Assembly (NCBI GenBank): GCA_017642895.1
Contig: JAEPON010000006.1
Span: forward strand, 1 to 64,000
Reading direction: 5' to 3'
DNA from: Roseitalea sp.
Lineage (GTDB): Bacteria > Pseudomonadota > Alphaproteobacteria > Rhizobiales > Rhizobiaceae
DNA: 64,000 bases
Shown: one piece after another, positions 1-7,079 of the stretch
Layout of the letters: each line of letters opens with the position of its first letter
How positions within the stretch are numbered: the stretch's first letter is position 1
Translations under genes and position numbers: made by a program
The notes under the pieces: generated by a model
The model's input: only the letters and a program-made list of their open reading frames with translations
What the model was told of the DNA's origin: nothing
The model's database searches: none

Positions 1-12
1 GGCCACCTCACC
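1..12 (-). tRNA. Possible 5' end of a tRNA-Ser gene, cut by the window edge
   Basis: Read on the minus strand, these bases are GGTGAGGTGGCC, the usual acceptor-stem and D-arm start of an alphaproteobacterial tRNA-Ser. The gene, if intact, runs off the left edge, so anticodon and 3' end cannot be seen. The same 12 bases recur at 128-139 on the same strand, where they continue into a longer tRNA-Ser-like fragment. Identity rests on only 12 bases plus that duplication. Confidence 0.4.
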
Positions 13-36
13 TCGCCATATGTCACCCGACGCAAA

Positions 37-139
37 TGGCCGAGCGGGTTGAAAAGGCGCACGCGCCCTTCTGGGTGAATGGCGTTTTCCGCAAAGCGGA
101 AAATCGCCGGTGCGCCTTCAACCACTCGGCCACCTCACC
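37..139. repeat. Inverted tRNA-Ser 5'-half-like repeats around a hairpin
   Basis: On the minus strand 139-110 reads as about 30 nt of a tRNA-Ser 5' half (acceptor, D arm, start of anticodon stem) and then diverges; no anticodon loop, T arm or CCA end follows. On the plus strand 37-62 is a second D-arm-like copy (TGGCCGAG then GGTTGAA and GGCGCAC), so the two copies form inverted arms. Between them 81-92 and 96-108 form a strong hairpin (GGCGTTTTCCGC, AAA loop, GCGGAAAATCGCC). No protein gene is credible in 1-331; an antisense frame here is only tRNA read as protein. Confidence 0.55.
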
Positions 140-331
140 GGTTTCGCAACGGGCCGTGGGCCGCACCGCGAAGGGCCGTCTCCTAGCGCGCCAATTGCCG
201 ACAATCAAGCAGCGCGCAGAGGCCAGGAAGCGGCTTGGGGCTGGACCACAACCCCGCAAGTGCCATAATGAGACGTTGGGGCGCGCGGCGTGGATCGAAA
301 CGCCGCCTGGGGATGACTAGAGCCAAAACGC

Positions 332-655
332 ATGGTCCGATTCGTTTTTCGAACCCTTGCGGTCATTTGTCTGGCGTTGATGGTCATCATCGCCGTCGTT
401 GATGCCACGCGATCGATCGGGGCTTCTTCGGTGACATTGACGCCGCTTTCCGAGAGCTGGGACGCAATCGCGCCGGGTTCCCGCGCCGCGTCCGGCCAAT
501 GGCTTGGCGAAGCGATCCATCCGGCGCTGGCCGATCCGGTGCTGGCCACGGTGACGGGCTGGCCGACTTTCGCCGTCTTTGGCGCACTGGCGCTGGTCTT
601 TGCGCTGCTCGGCCGGAAGCGTCGTCCGCGCCTGTCGAGAAAACCCACCGGCTGA
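332..655 (+). CDS. Small membrane protein of unknown function
   Basis: A 107-residue protein that I do not recognise. It has an N-terminal hydrophobic helix (about residues 6-25), a soluble, probably periplasmic middle of about 50 residues, and a second hydrophobic helix (about 77-97) followed by a basic tail (GRKRRPRLSRK). That charge pattern suggests both termini in the cytoplasm. The start is the ATG at 332; no strong Shine-Dalgarno sequence is visible. It stands alone between the tRNA-like region and the BMP-family gene, with about 200 bp downstream that shows nothing clear. Confidence 0.65.
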   Translation: MVRFVFRTLAVICLALMVIIAVVDATRSIGASSVTLTPLSESWDAIAPGSRAASGQWLGEAIHPALADPVLATVTGWPTFAVFGALALVFALLGRKRRPRLSRKPTG

Positions 656-852
656 CCTCGTCATCCCGTGCAACACGGTGTCCGACCGCGCCTGCCCGGC
701 CGGCGGCGTCAACCCTGACTTCGCTTTTTTGTCGACATGGCGCGATGGAGCATGCAAAGTCGGCGCAGGGCGGTGTCAAACCGCTTTCAGGGAGGCCGCA
801 AGCCATTGGGTACGCGGCGATATATGCAAACAGTCAGACAGGGTAAGTGAGA

Positions 853-1851
853 ATGAAGCGCTTTGTTCTTGGCCTTTTGGCCGCATCCGCAATGACGGCG
901 GCGGCGCATGCCGAAACGCCGGCGATCGTCTACGATCTGGGCGGCAAATTCGACAAGTCGTTCAACGAGGCAGCCTATAACGGCGCCGAACAGTTCAAGG
1001 AAGCAACCGGCACCGAATATGTCGAGTTCGAGATCCAGAACGAGGCGCAGCGCGAGCAGGCGCTTCGCCGCTTCGCCGAGCGTGGACATTCGCCGGTCAT
1101 CATCGCCGGCTTCTCGGCCGCGCAGGCCGTCGAGAAGGTGGCGCAGGAATTCCCCGACACCGAGTTCGCCATCATCGACATGGTCGTCGACCAGCCGAAC
1201 GTGCGCTCGGTGGTGTTCAAGGAGCAGGAAGGGTCGTTTCTGGCCGGCATCATGGCCGCCAAGGCCTCCGAAACGGGCACCGTCGGCTTTGTGGGCGGCA
1301 TGAACGTGCCGCTGATCTCGGCCTTTGCCTGCGGTTATGTGGGCGGCGTCAAGTCGGTCAATGCCGATGCCGAGGTGATCGTCAACTATACCGGCGACAC
1401 GCCGGCAGCCTGGAACGATCCGGTGCGCGGCGGCGAGATCACCAATGCGCAGATTTCGCAGGGCGCTGACGTGGTCTACGCGGCGGCCGGCGGGACCGGC
1501 ATCGGCGTGCTGCAGGCGGCGGCCGATGCGGGCAAGCTGTCGGTCGGCGTTGACTCCAACCAGAACCATCTGCAGCCCGGCTCGGTGCTGACCTCAATGC
1601 TCAAGCGTGTCGATGTCGCCGTGATGGAAGCGATGAAGGACGGCATGGAGGGCAATTTCTCCACCGGCGTCCAGGTTCTTGGCGTGGCCGAGGACGGTGT
1701 CGGCGTTGCGATCGACGAAAACAACGAATCGCTGCTCAATGACGAAATGATGCAGGCCGTCGAAGCGGCCCGCGAACAGATCATTTCGGGCGAGATCGAG
1801 GTACATGATTTCCGTTCGGACAATAGCTGCCCTTACGGCTCGGTCGGCTGA
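853..1851 (+). CDS. BMP/PnrA-family ABC transporter substrate-binding protein
   Basis: Periplasmic binding protein of the BMP (Med/PnrA-like) family, whose studied members bind nucleosides for ABC import. The ATG at 853 gives a 20-residue signal peptide ending in AHA with no lipobox cysteine, so export as a soluble protein is likely; a GTG six bases upstream is an alternative start. The mature part opens with the family pattern (VYDLGGKFDKSFNEAAYNG) and later has GFVGGM. Length (332 residues) is normal. No permease or ATPase gene lies beside it, and a strong terminator follows at once, so it is probably transcribed alone. The ligand cannot be told from sequence. Confidence 0.88.
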   Translation: MKRFVLGLLAASAMTAAAHAETPAIVYDLGGKFDKSFNEAAYNGAEQFKEATGTEYVEFEIQNEAQREQALRRFAERGHSPVIIAGFSAAQAVEKVAQEFPDTEFAIIDMVVDQPNVRSVVFKEQEGSFLAGIMAAKASETGTVGFVGGMNVPLISAFACGYVGGVKSVNADAEVIVNYTGDTPAAWNDPVRGGEITNAQISQGADVVYAAAGGTGIGVLQAAADAGKLSVGVDSNQNHLQPGSVLTSMLKRVDVAVMEAMKDGMEGNFSTGVQVLGVAEDGVGVAIDENNESLLNDEMMQAVEAAREQIISGEIEVHDFRSDNSCPYGSVG

Positions 1852-1878
1852 TACGCCACGACTTGATGGCATGATGAT

Positions 1879-1908
1879 GGCCGCCGGCGGCAACGCCGGC
1901 GGCCTTTT
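1879..1908 (+). terminator. Intrinsic terminator after the BMP-family gene
   Basis: A perfect 11-bp stem (GGCCGCCGGCG at 1879-1889 pairing with CGCCGGCGGCC at 1894-1904), a GCAA tetraloop and then TTTT. It lies 28 bp after the stop of the binding-protein gene and 18 bp before the hydrolase start, so the hydrolase would need its own promoter or read-through. Confidence 0.85.
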
Positions 1909-1925
1909 GACGAAAGGCGGCAAGA

Positions 1926-2801
1926 ATGGCGGAGCCAAAGGTGCGGGTGGCCAGCGTTCAAATGGCCCTGATGGAAACGCGGTTGGCGGACGCCCTGTTC
2001 GCGCGCGTTGCCCATTTCGTGCGCACGGCGAGCAGCTATGGCGCCCAGTTCGTCTGCTTTCCGGAGCATTTCACGATCCAGCTCTTGTCCGGTGAAGTGC
2101 CGATGGTTCCGGCGGCCGAGAGCGTGGATCGGCTGGCCGAACACACGCCGGCGCTCCGGCACGTGCTTGGCGATCTGGCCAAAGAACACGCCATCACCAT
2201 CATCGGTGGTTCGCATGCCACGCGCATGGATGACGGCGCGGCCCGAAATGTGAGCTTCGTCGCCCATCCCGACGGCCGGCTGTCCGAACAGCACAAGCTG
2301 CATCCGACGCCCGACGAACGCAGCGTCTGGGGGATCAGTGGCGGCAGCCGGATCGAGGCCATCGAGACCGAACACGGCGCCATCGGCGTGACGATCTGCT
2401 ATGACAGCGAGTTTCCTGAGCTGGGGCGCCGCTTGGCCGATCAAGGCGCGCGCATCATCTTCGTGCCCTATTGCACCGACACGCGACACGGCCATTTCCG
2501 GGTGCGCTATTGCTGCCATGCGCGCACGGTCGAAAACCAGTGCCATGTCGTGACATCCGGGCTTGTCGGCAATCTTCCCAACACGGCCAATCTGGAAATG
2601 GCCTATGCGCAATCGGCGGTGCTGACGCCGTCCGATCACGGCTTTGCGCGCGATGGCATCGCCGCCGAAGCGGAGCCGCAGGCCGAACAGATGATCATTG
2701 CCGATCTGGACATGGCGGCGCTCGATGCAGCCCGCGAAGGCGGCTCGGTGCGCAATCTGGCCGACCGGCGTCTTGATCTTTATTCGGTTGCTTGGCGCTG
2801 A
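1926..2801 (+). CDS. Carbon-nitrogen hydrolase (nitrilase superfamily)
   Basis: A 291-residue cytoplasmic amidase/nitrilase-fold enzyme that hydrolyses a non-peptide C-N bond. The catalytic triad is visible: Glu47 (CFPEHF), Lys124 (EQHKLHPT) and Cys158 (TICYDSEFPE). The sequence is full length for the single-domain family. Substrate is unknown: members include omega-amidases, N-carbamoyl amidases and polyamine-pathway enzymes. The gene is separated from the preceding one by a terminator and converges on the bciA-like gene with a 32-bp gap. Confidence 0.88.
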   Translation: MAEPKVRVASVQMALMETRLADALFARVAHFVRTASSYGAQFVCFPEHFTIQLLSGEVPMVPAAESVDRLAEHTPALRHVLGDLAKEHAITIIGGSHATRMDDGAARNVSFVAHPDGRLSEQHKLHPTPDERSVWGISGGSRIEAIETEHGAIGVTICYDSEFPELGRRLADQGARIIFVPYCTDTRHGHFRVRYCCHARTVENQCHVVTSGLVGNLPNTANLEMAYAQSAVLTPSDHGFARDGIAAEAEPQAEQMIIADLDMAALDAAREGGSVRNLADRRLDLYSVAWR

Positions 2802-2833
2802 GTGACGGGCCCGGTCGCGAAGCGCACCACCGG

Positions 2834-3832
2834 TCAGAACACGGCGTGATCGCCGCGGTCGACCGACACCTCGCCCGCGATCAGCCGGTCATAGAAATCG
2901 AACAGCGTCTCGGTTCCGAACGAAGGCGTGGCCGCGGCATCGTAGCGGCCGGAAACCGGATCGAGAACGAGCATGGATTCGGTCGCGTAGTAGCGGCCGA
3001 TGCGGGCCAGTTCGGCCTTGGTGGCCAGCGTGGGCGAAATGCGCCCCAAAACCGATACCGTCCCGATGACGGCATCGAGCAGGGCAACCGGAACCTGCTG
3101 GAATCTGGGTGGCTTGCCCAGACGCTTGAACAGATATTCGCCCTGCTCACGTGGCGTGATCGGGTTACCCGGTCCGCCGATCGGCAATATGCGGTTCTGC
3201 CGGTCGGTGTCATCGATGCATCCGGCGATGTAGCGGGCCAGATCGGCATCGGAGATCGGCTTGCAGGCGGTCAGCCGGCCATCGCCGAAGACCAGGAACG
3301 GCTTGCCGCGCCGCACCCGATCAAGCTGGCCGGACAGCGACTTGAAGAAGGCGGTCGGGCGGACGATCGACCAGGTGAGGCCGGACTCGATCAGTGCCCG
3401 TTCGAAGGCCAGCTTGGCGTGCTGGAAGGCCAGTTGCGGCTTTTGCACGCAAATGGCCGACAGCAGCACGAAGTGTGACACGTCCGCCTGCGCGGCCTGG
3501 TGAAGCGCGTTCAGATTGGCGTCGTGATCGATGGCCCAGGCATCGTCCGGAGCGCCGGTTCGCGATGCGATGCAGGAGACGACGACATCGAACCGCTCGC
3601 CGCGAAACCCGTCACGGGCGAGCGAGTCCGGGTCGGTCACGTCGCCATACCGGATGATCGCGTCGTCGGGCAGACCCTGTCCAACTTCTTGCGATGATGC
3701 GTCGGCATGGCGCGGCCTGACGAAGCAGACCACCTCGTGGCCGTGCTCCACCAGGGACTGGGCCGTGGCGCGACCGATTGTTCCGGTGGCGCCCAATAGA
3801 AGGATGCGATGCGGCGCCGGGTTCATGGGCAT
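2834..3832 (-). CDS. bciA: Divinyl (proto)chlorophyllide 8-vinyl-reductase-like NmrA-type reductase (BciA family)
   Basis: Atypical SDR/NmrA-fold NADPH reductase. The nucleotide site is LLLGATGTIGRAT near residues 11-23. The middle carries a string of motifs I recognise from BciA: SCIASRTG, LLSAICVQKPQLAFQHAKL, SIVRPTAFFKSLSGQ, FGDG, ACKPISDADLA and LPIGGPG. BciA reduces the C8 vinyl group of divinyl chlorophyllide in chlorophyll and bacteriochlorophyll synthesis, using NADPH. Length (332, or 330 from the second ATG at 3826) fits. No other pigment gene is in the window. Either the host is an aerobic anoxygenic phototroph with its main cluster elsewhere, or this is a relative with a changed substrate. 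Confidence 0.78.
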   Translation of the reverse strand: MPMNPAPHRILLLGATGTIGRATAQSLVEHGHEVVCFVRPRHADASSQEVGQGLPDDAIIRYGDVTDPDSLARDGFRGERFDVVVSCIASRTGAPDDAWAIDHDANLNALHQAAQADVSHFVLLSAICVQKPQLAFQHAKLAFERALIESGLTWSIVRPTAFFKSLSGQLDRVRRGKPFLVFGDGRLTACKPISDADLARYIAGCIDDTDRQNRILPIGGPGNPITPREQGEYLFKRLGKPPRFQQVPVALLDAVIGTVSVLGRISPTLATKAELARIGRYYATESMLVLDPVSGRYDAAATPSFGTETLFDFYDRLIAGEVSVDRGDHAVF

Positions 3833-3914
3833 AGGAAGATGTTTGGCGGCATTGGCGGTTTTTTGTCATGCGGACGGACGCCCTTTCCTACCGCGCCACC
3901 GCCGATACCGGCAA

Positions 3915-3946
3915 GGAGCGGACCTTTCCGGGATCAGGTCCGCTCC
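3915..3946. repeat. Perfect 10-bp inverted repeat
   Basis: GGAGCGGACC (3915-3924) and GGTCCGCTCC (3937-3946) pair perfectly across a 12-nt loop in the 179-bp gap between the DUF1127 gene and the bciA-like gene. There is no T-run on either side, so it is not a textbook terminator. It may stabilise or end the DUF1127 transcript, which reads toward it, or be a REP-like element. Confidence 0.6.
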
Positions 3947-4011
3947 CGTCGAATGCGCCGCCCGGCGGGCCGGGAGCAGGCCGGACGGCGCGGGGGCATC
4001 GATCGGGCCGA

Positions 4012-4314
4012 TCAACGCCCCATCCGGTTGCGGCTGCTCAACCGATCCAGCTCGCGGGCGGCGTTGACATGCAGCGGAAGTCTCGCCGCCCATTCGACAT
4101 CTGCCCGCGTCACACCCATGTCTTCGTAGACCCAGTCCTCCTTGCCCAGCAGAGCACGATAGGCGGCCCGATCGAGACGCTGGCGGCGATGTTCAGCGGC
4201 TTGGGCCCGGCGACGGTCGAGCCATGCAAGGGCGCGTTCGGTTAGCCGGCGCGCCAGCGTGCCAGGCGTCGAATTGACTGTGTGCCGGGCAAAATCATTG
4301 TCGAAGACGGTCAT
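4012..4314 (-). CDS. DUF1127 small arginine-rich protein
   Basis: A 100-residue protein with a basic N-terminal half (LARRLTERALAWLDRRRAQ) and a DUF1127-like C-terminal segment (YRALLGKEDWVYEDMGVTRADVEW), in which DMGVTRADV matches the usual domain core. Small DUF1127 proteins are common in Rhizobiales; several are controlled by a LysR regulator (VtlR) in Brucella. Here the gene is divergent from a LysR gene, with a 126-bp shared control region that holds a palindrome. The molecular role is not known from sequence; RNA binding has been suggested for arginine-rich members. Confidence 0.75.
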   Translation of the reverse strand: MTVFDNDFARHTVNSTPGTLARRLTERALAWLDRRRAQAAEHRRQRLDRAAYRALLGKEDWVYEDMGVTRADVEWAARLPLHVNAARELDRLSSRNRMGR

Positions 4315-4400
4315 CGGTCCACTCCTTCATGTCGGCGATCCGGATGTGCCGGAACGGGTGGACTGTGGCGTCTATTCGTGCTTCAATCAAACGAAACGAT

Positions 4401-4417
4401 TTGACTTAATAGTTCAA
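4401..4417. promoter_or_regulatory. Candidate LysR-type operator
   Basis: TTGACTTAATAGTTCAA contains TTGA-N9-TCAA, an inverted repeat of the T-N11-A class used by LysR regulators. It lies in the AT-rich gap between the divergent DUF1127 gene (start 4314) and the LysR gene (start 4441), 24 bp from the LysR start codon, which fits autoregulation together with control of DUF1127. Function is inferred. Confidence 0.55.
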
Positions 4418-4440
4418 TTTTTCTGAATGAAGGTGCTGCG

Positions 4441-5355
4441 ATGAACATTCCCGAAGCGCGACCGTTAAGCCCTCAGACGCCGGTCGATATCGACCTTTTG
4501 CGAACGTTTCTGGCCATTGCAGAAACGCGCAGCTTTTCCAAAGCGGCCGAGCGGGTGTTTCGCACGCCGTCGGCGGTGTCCATGCAGATGAAGAAGCTCG
4601 AAGACATGTTGGGGGCGAGCGTTTTTACACGCGATTCGCGGTCGGTGGCGCTGACCGCGGAAGGCGAAATGCTGGTCGGCTATGCACGGCGCATCCTGGC
4701 CTTGTCGAACGAGATGCTGGCACGTTTCGTCATGCCCGATGTCGAGGGAACCGTGCGGCTCGGCGCGGCCGACGATCATGGTGAGCGGCTGTTGCCGCAG
4801 GTTCTGACCCGTTTTGCCGAGACACACCCGAACGTGTCGGTCGATGTGGTGATTGAGAACACGCAGCAATTGTTGCCGCGCTTCGAGCGTGGCGATCTCG
4901 ATGTGGTCATCTTCACGGCACGGCCAGAGAGCGCGCTGCCGGCCGACGGCGTGGTGCTGCTCGAAGAACTGCTCGTCTGGGCCGGCGTGAAAGGGGGATG
5001 CGCCTGGGAACGCGAGCCCCTTCCTGTTTCGATCTGGGAAGAGGGTTGTTCCTGGCGCGCCAATGCCGTCGAGGCGCTGGGCGAAACCGGGCGCGCGTTC
5101 CGGATTGCCTATATGAGCGCCCATACGGCGGCGCAACGGGCCGCGCTGATGTCCGATCTCGCCGTCGCCCCGCTGCCGGCCTCTTGCGTGCGGCCGCCGC
5201 TGGTTTGCCTGGGCGAAAGGCAGGGATTGCCGAAACTGGGCTCCTATCAAAGCCGCATGCGGGTCCGTCACGATGCCGGCGAATGTTCACGCGCCGTCGC
5301 CGACCATGTGCTGGCCTGCTACGAGGCAATCGAAAGCGGCGCACTGGAATGCTGA
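4441..5355 (+). CDS. LysR-family transcriptional regulator
   Basis: A 304-residue LysR regulator. The N-terminal winged helix-turn-helix covers about residues 16-75 (DIDLLRTFLAIAETRSFSKAAE, then RTPSAVSMQMKKLE as recognition helix). The effector-binding domain starts near residue 100 (VRLGAADDHGERLLPQVL). The ATG at 4441 follows an AAGG-containing stretch. It is divergent from the DUF1127 gene with a candidate operator between them, so control of DUF1127 is likely. The arrangement recalls the Brucella VtlR-DUF1127 circuit, but orthology is not shown here, so no symbol is given. Confidence 0.9.
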   Translation: MNIPEARPLSPQTPVDIDLLRTFLAIAETRSFSKAAERVFRTPSAVSMQMKKLEDMLGASVFTRDSRSVALTAEGEMLVGYARRILALSNEMLARFVMPDVEGTVRLGAADDHGERLLPQVLTRFAETHPNVSVDVVIENTQQLLPRFERGDLDVVIFTARPESALPADGVVLLEELLVWAGVKGGCAWEREPLPVSIWEEGCSWRANAVEALGETGRAFRIAYMSAHTAAQRAALMSDLAVAPLPASCVRPPLVCLGERQGLPKLGSYQSRMRVRHDAGECSRAVADHVLACYEAIESGALEC

Positions 5356-5386
5356 AATCGACTGCCGATGAACCGGCACGTCCAGT

Positions 5387-7048
5387 TCAGTTCGCCGGCT
5401 CACCGTTTGACCGCTCCGCCAGCCAACCATGGACGGCCGAGACGACAACCGAACCTTCGCCGACCGACGAAGCCACCCGCTTGACCGACCCGGACCGGAT
5501 GTCGCCGACGGCGAAAACCCCCGGCGCGCTGGTGGCGAACGGCGATGACGGTTTCCCCGCCGCAGCACCTGTGAGCACAAAGCCGTTCTCGTCCGTGCTG
5601 ACCATGTCGCCGGCCCAGGCTGCGTTCGGTTCGGCGCCGACCATCACATAAAGCGCGCGGCAGGCAACGTCCCGCGTCTCACCGGTTTGCCGGTCGGTCA
5701 ATGTGACGCCGGTCAACCCACTTTCGCCGCGCAACGCGGTCACTTGGCTCCGGGTGACCAGCGTGATGCGGGGATCGCGCGCGATGCGAGACGACAGATA
5801 GTCGGACATGGTTTCCGAAAGCCCATCGCGACGCACGACGATATAGGTATGCTCCGCATGGCGCGACAGGAACATGGCCGCCTGGCCGGCCGAATTGCCG
5901 CCACCGACAATGACCGCATTGGTGCCGTTGGCGTAGCGCGCTTCCAGCTCCGTCGCCGCGTAGTAGACGCCGTTTCCCTCATAGTCAGCCAGATTGGACA
6001 AAGGCAGCTTGCGGTAGCGGGCGCCCGATGCCACCACCGCCGCCCTGGCCCTGACCTGGCCGCCCGCTTCCAGCGCGATCTCCAGCACATCGCCGTTCCG
6101 CTGCATTCCTGCCGCCCGGTGCGGCACCGCGACACGCGCGCCGAACTTGATCGCCTGGATCTCGCCCAGATAAGCCAGTTCGCTGCCGGAAATGCCGGTG
6201 GGGAAGCCCAGATAGTTTTCGATCCGCGACGAGGTGCCGGCCTGGCCGCCGATCGCCGTGTCGTCGATGACCAGTGTCTTCAAACCTTCGGACGCGCCGT
6301 AGACGGCGGCGGCCAGACCGCCGGGGCCGGCACCAATGACGGCCAGATCGAAAACTTCGCCGACATCGGGCAGGAGTTCATAGCCCAGCGCCTTGGCAAG
6401 CGTCAGCGGGCTTGGATCATGCAGCACCGTGTCGCCCCGGACCACGGCGACGGTGCCGTGCGTCGGCAAGTCCTGGCGACCAGCGGCGAAGATATCGACC
6501 GCAGCCCGGTCGGCATGTTCGATGAAGCGGAACGGGATGCGGTTGCGGCTGGCATATTCGCGCAGACCCAGGCAGGTCCGCTCATTCTCGTCGCCGATGA
6601 TCGTCAGCGCACCATCGGCCCATTCGACCAGCAGCTTGCGGCGCGCAGCGAAGGCCGACACGATGATATCGCTCACCTCCGGCACCGTGGCGATGAGATG
6701 GCGGAGCTTTGCCGGGCTCACGGAAACGATGCGGCCGGCGCTTGCCATGACACCGGCGAAGAATGTGTGCTGGCCCATCAAGAGGCCCAGTTCCCCGGTG
6801 AAATTGCCGGCCGTGATGGTGACGACAACGCTGTCGTTCCGGCCGCGATCGACAATGTTCATGTCCGCATCGATCAGATGGACCAGAGGATAGTCGGGCT
6901 GGCCGACTTCCCAAATGACGTCTCCGGCAGCGACGTCCCGTTCGGTCCCGTGCGCGCTCAGGACGTCCAGCGCATGGCCGGACAGGTCCGGCCATGCCTG
7001 GCGTTCCAGATCGCTGCGCGCGATCGATTTGCGACCGTTTCCGCTCAT
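5387..7048 (-). CDS. Cyclic-nucleotide-binding, thioredoxin-reductase-like flavoprotein without CxxC
   Basis: A 553-residue multidomain protein. Residues about 20-135 form a cyclic-nucleotide-binding fold (GNFTGELGLLMGQHTFFAGVMA). About 140-215 resemble a glutaredoxin/thioredoxin-like insert that lacks active cysteines. The rest is a TrxB-like FAD/NADPH enzyme: FAD sites VIGAGPGGLAAAVYGA and FAVGDIRSGSVKRVASSVGEG, NADPH site VIVGGGNSAGQAAMFLSR. The TrxB redox pair CxxC is absent: the NADPH domain reads VVRRDGLSETMS where cysteines would be expected, and the only cysteines (TCLGL, VACRA) do not form a pair. The start is the ATG at 7048, 31 bp after the polA stop on the same strand. The electron acceptor is unknown. 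Confidence 0.85.
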   Translation of the reverse strand: MSGNGRKSIARSDLERQAWPDLSGHALDVLSAHGTERDVAAGDVIWEVGQPDYPLVHLIDADMNIVDRGRNDSVVVTITAGNFTGELGLLMGQHTFFAGVMASAGRIVSVSPAKLRHLIATVPEVSDIIVSAFAARRKLLVEWADGALTIIGDENERTCLGLREYASRNRIPFRFIEHADRAAVDIFAAGRQDLPTHGTVAVVRGDTVLHDPSPLTLAKALGYELLPDVGEVFDLAVIGAGPGGLAAAVYGASEGLKTLVIDDTAIGGQAGTSSRIENYLGFPTGISGSELAYLGEIQAIKFGARVAVPHRAAGMQRNGDVLEIALEAGGQVRARAAVVASGARYRKLPLSNLADYEGNGVYYAATELEARYANGTNAVIVGGGNSAGQAAMFLSRHAEHTYIVVRRDGLSETMSDYLSSRIARDPRITLVTRSQVTALRGESGLTGVTLTDRQTGETRDVACRALYVMVGAEPNAAWAGDMVSTDENGFVLTGAAAGKPSSPFATSAPGVFAVGDIRSGSVKRVASSVGEGSVVVSAVHGWLAERSNGEPAN

Positions 7049-7079
7049 TCCTGCTTCGCCCGTCCCGGTTCGATGTGCG

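Noticed and set aside
23..259. Minus-strand open frame with EVAEWLKAH near its middle
   Set aside because: This is the classic false translation of a tRNA-Ser D-arm region; no protein features.
2792..3478. 228-codon plus-strand frame opposite bciA
   Set aside because: The minus-strand frame carries BciA motifs; the plus frame has none.
4441..5355. Naming the LysR gene vtlR or lsrB
   Set aside because: Context recalls VtlR, but sequence identity cannot be checked here, and no trxB lies beside it as for lsrB.
5387..7048. Calling the flavoprotein trxB
   Set aside because: It lacks the CxxC redox pair and has an added cyclic-nucleotide domain.
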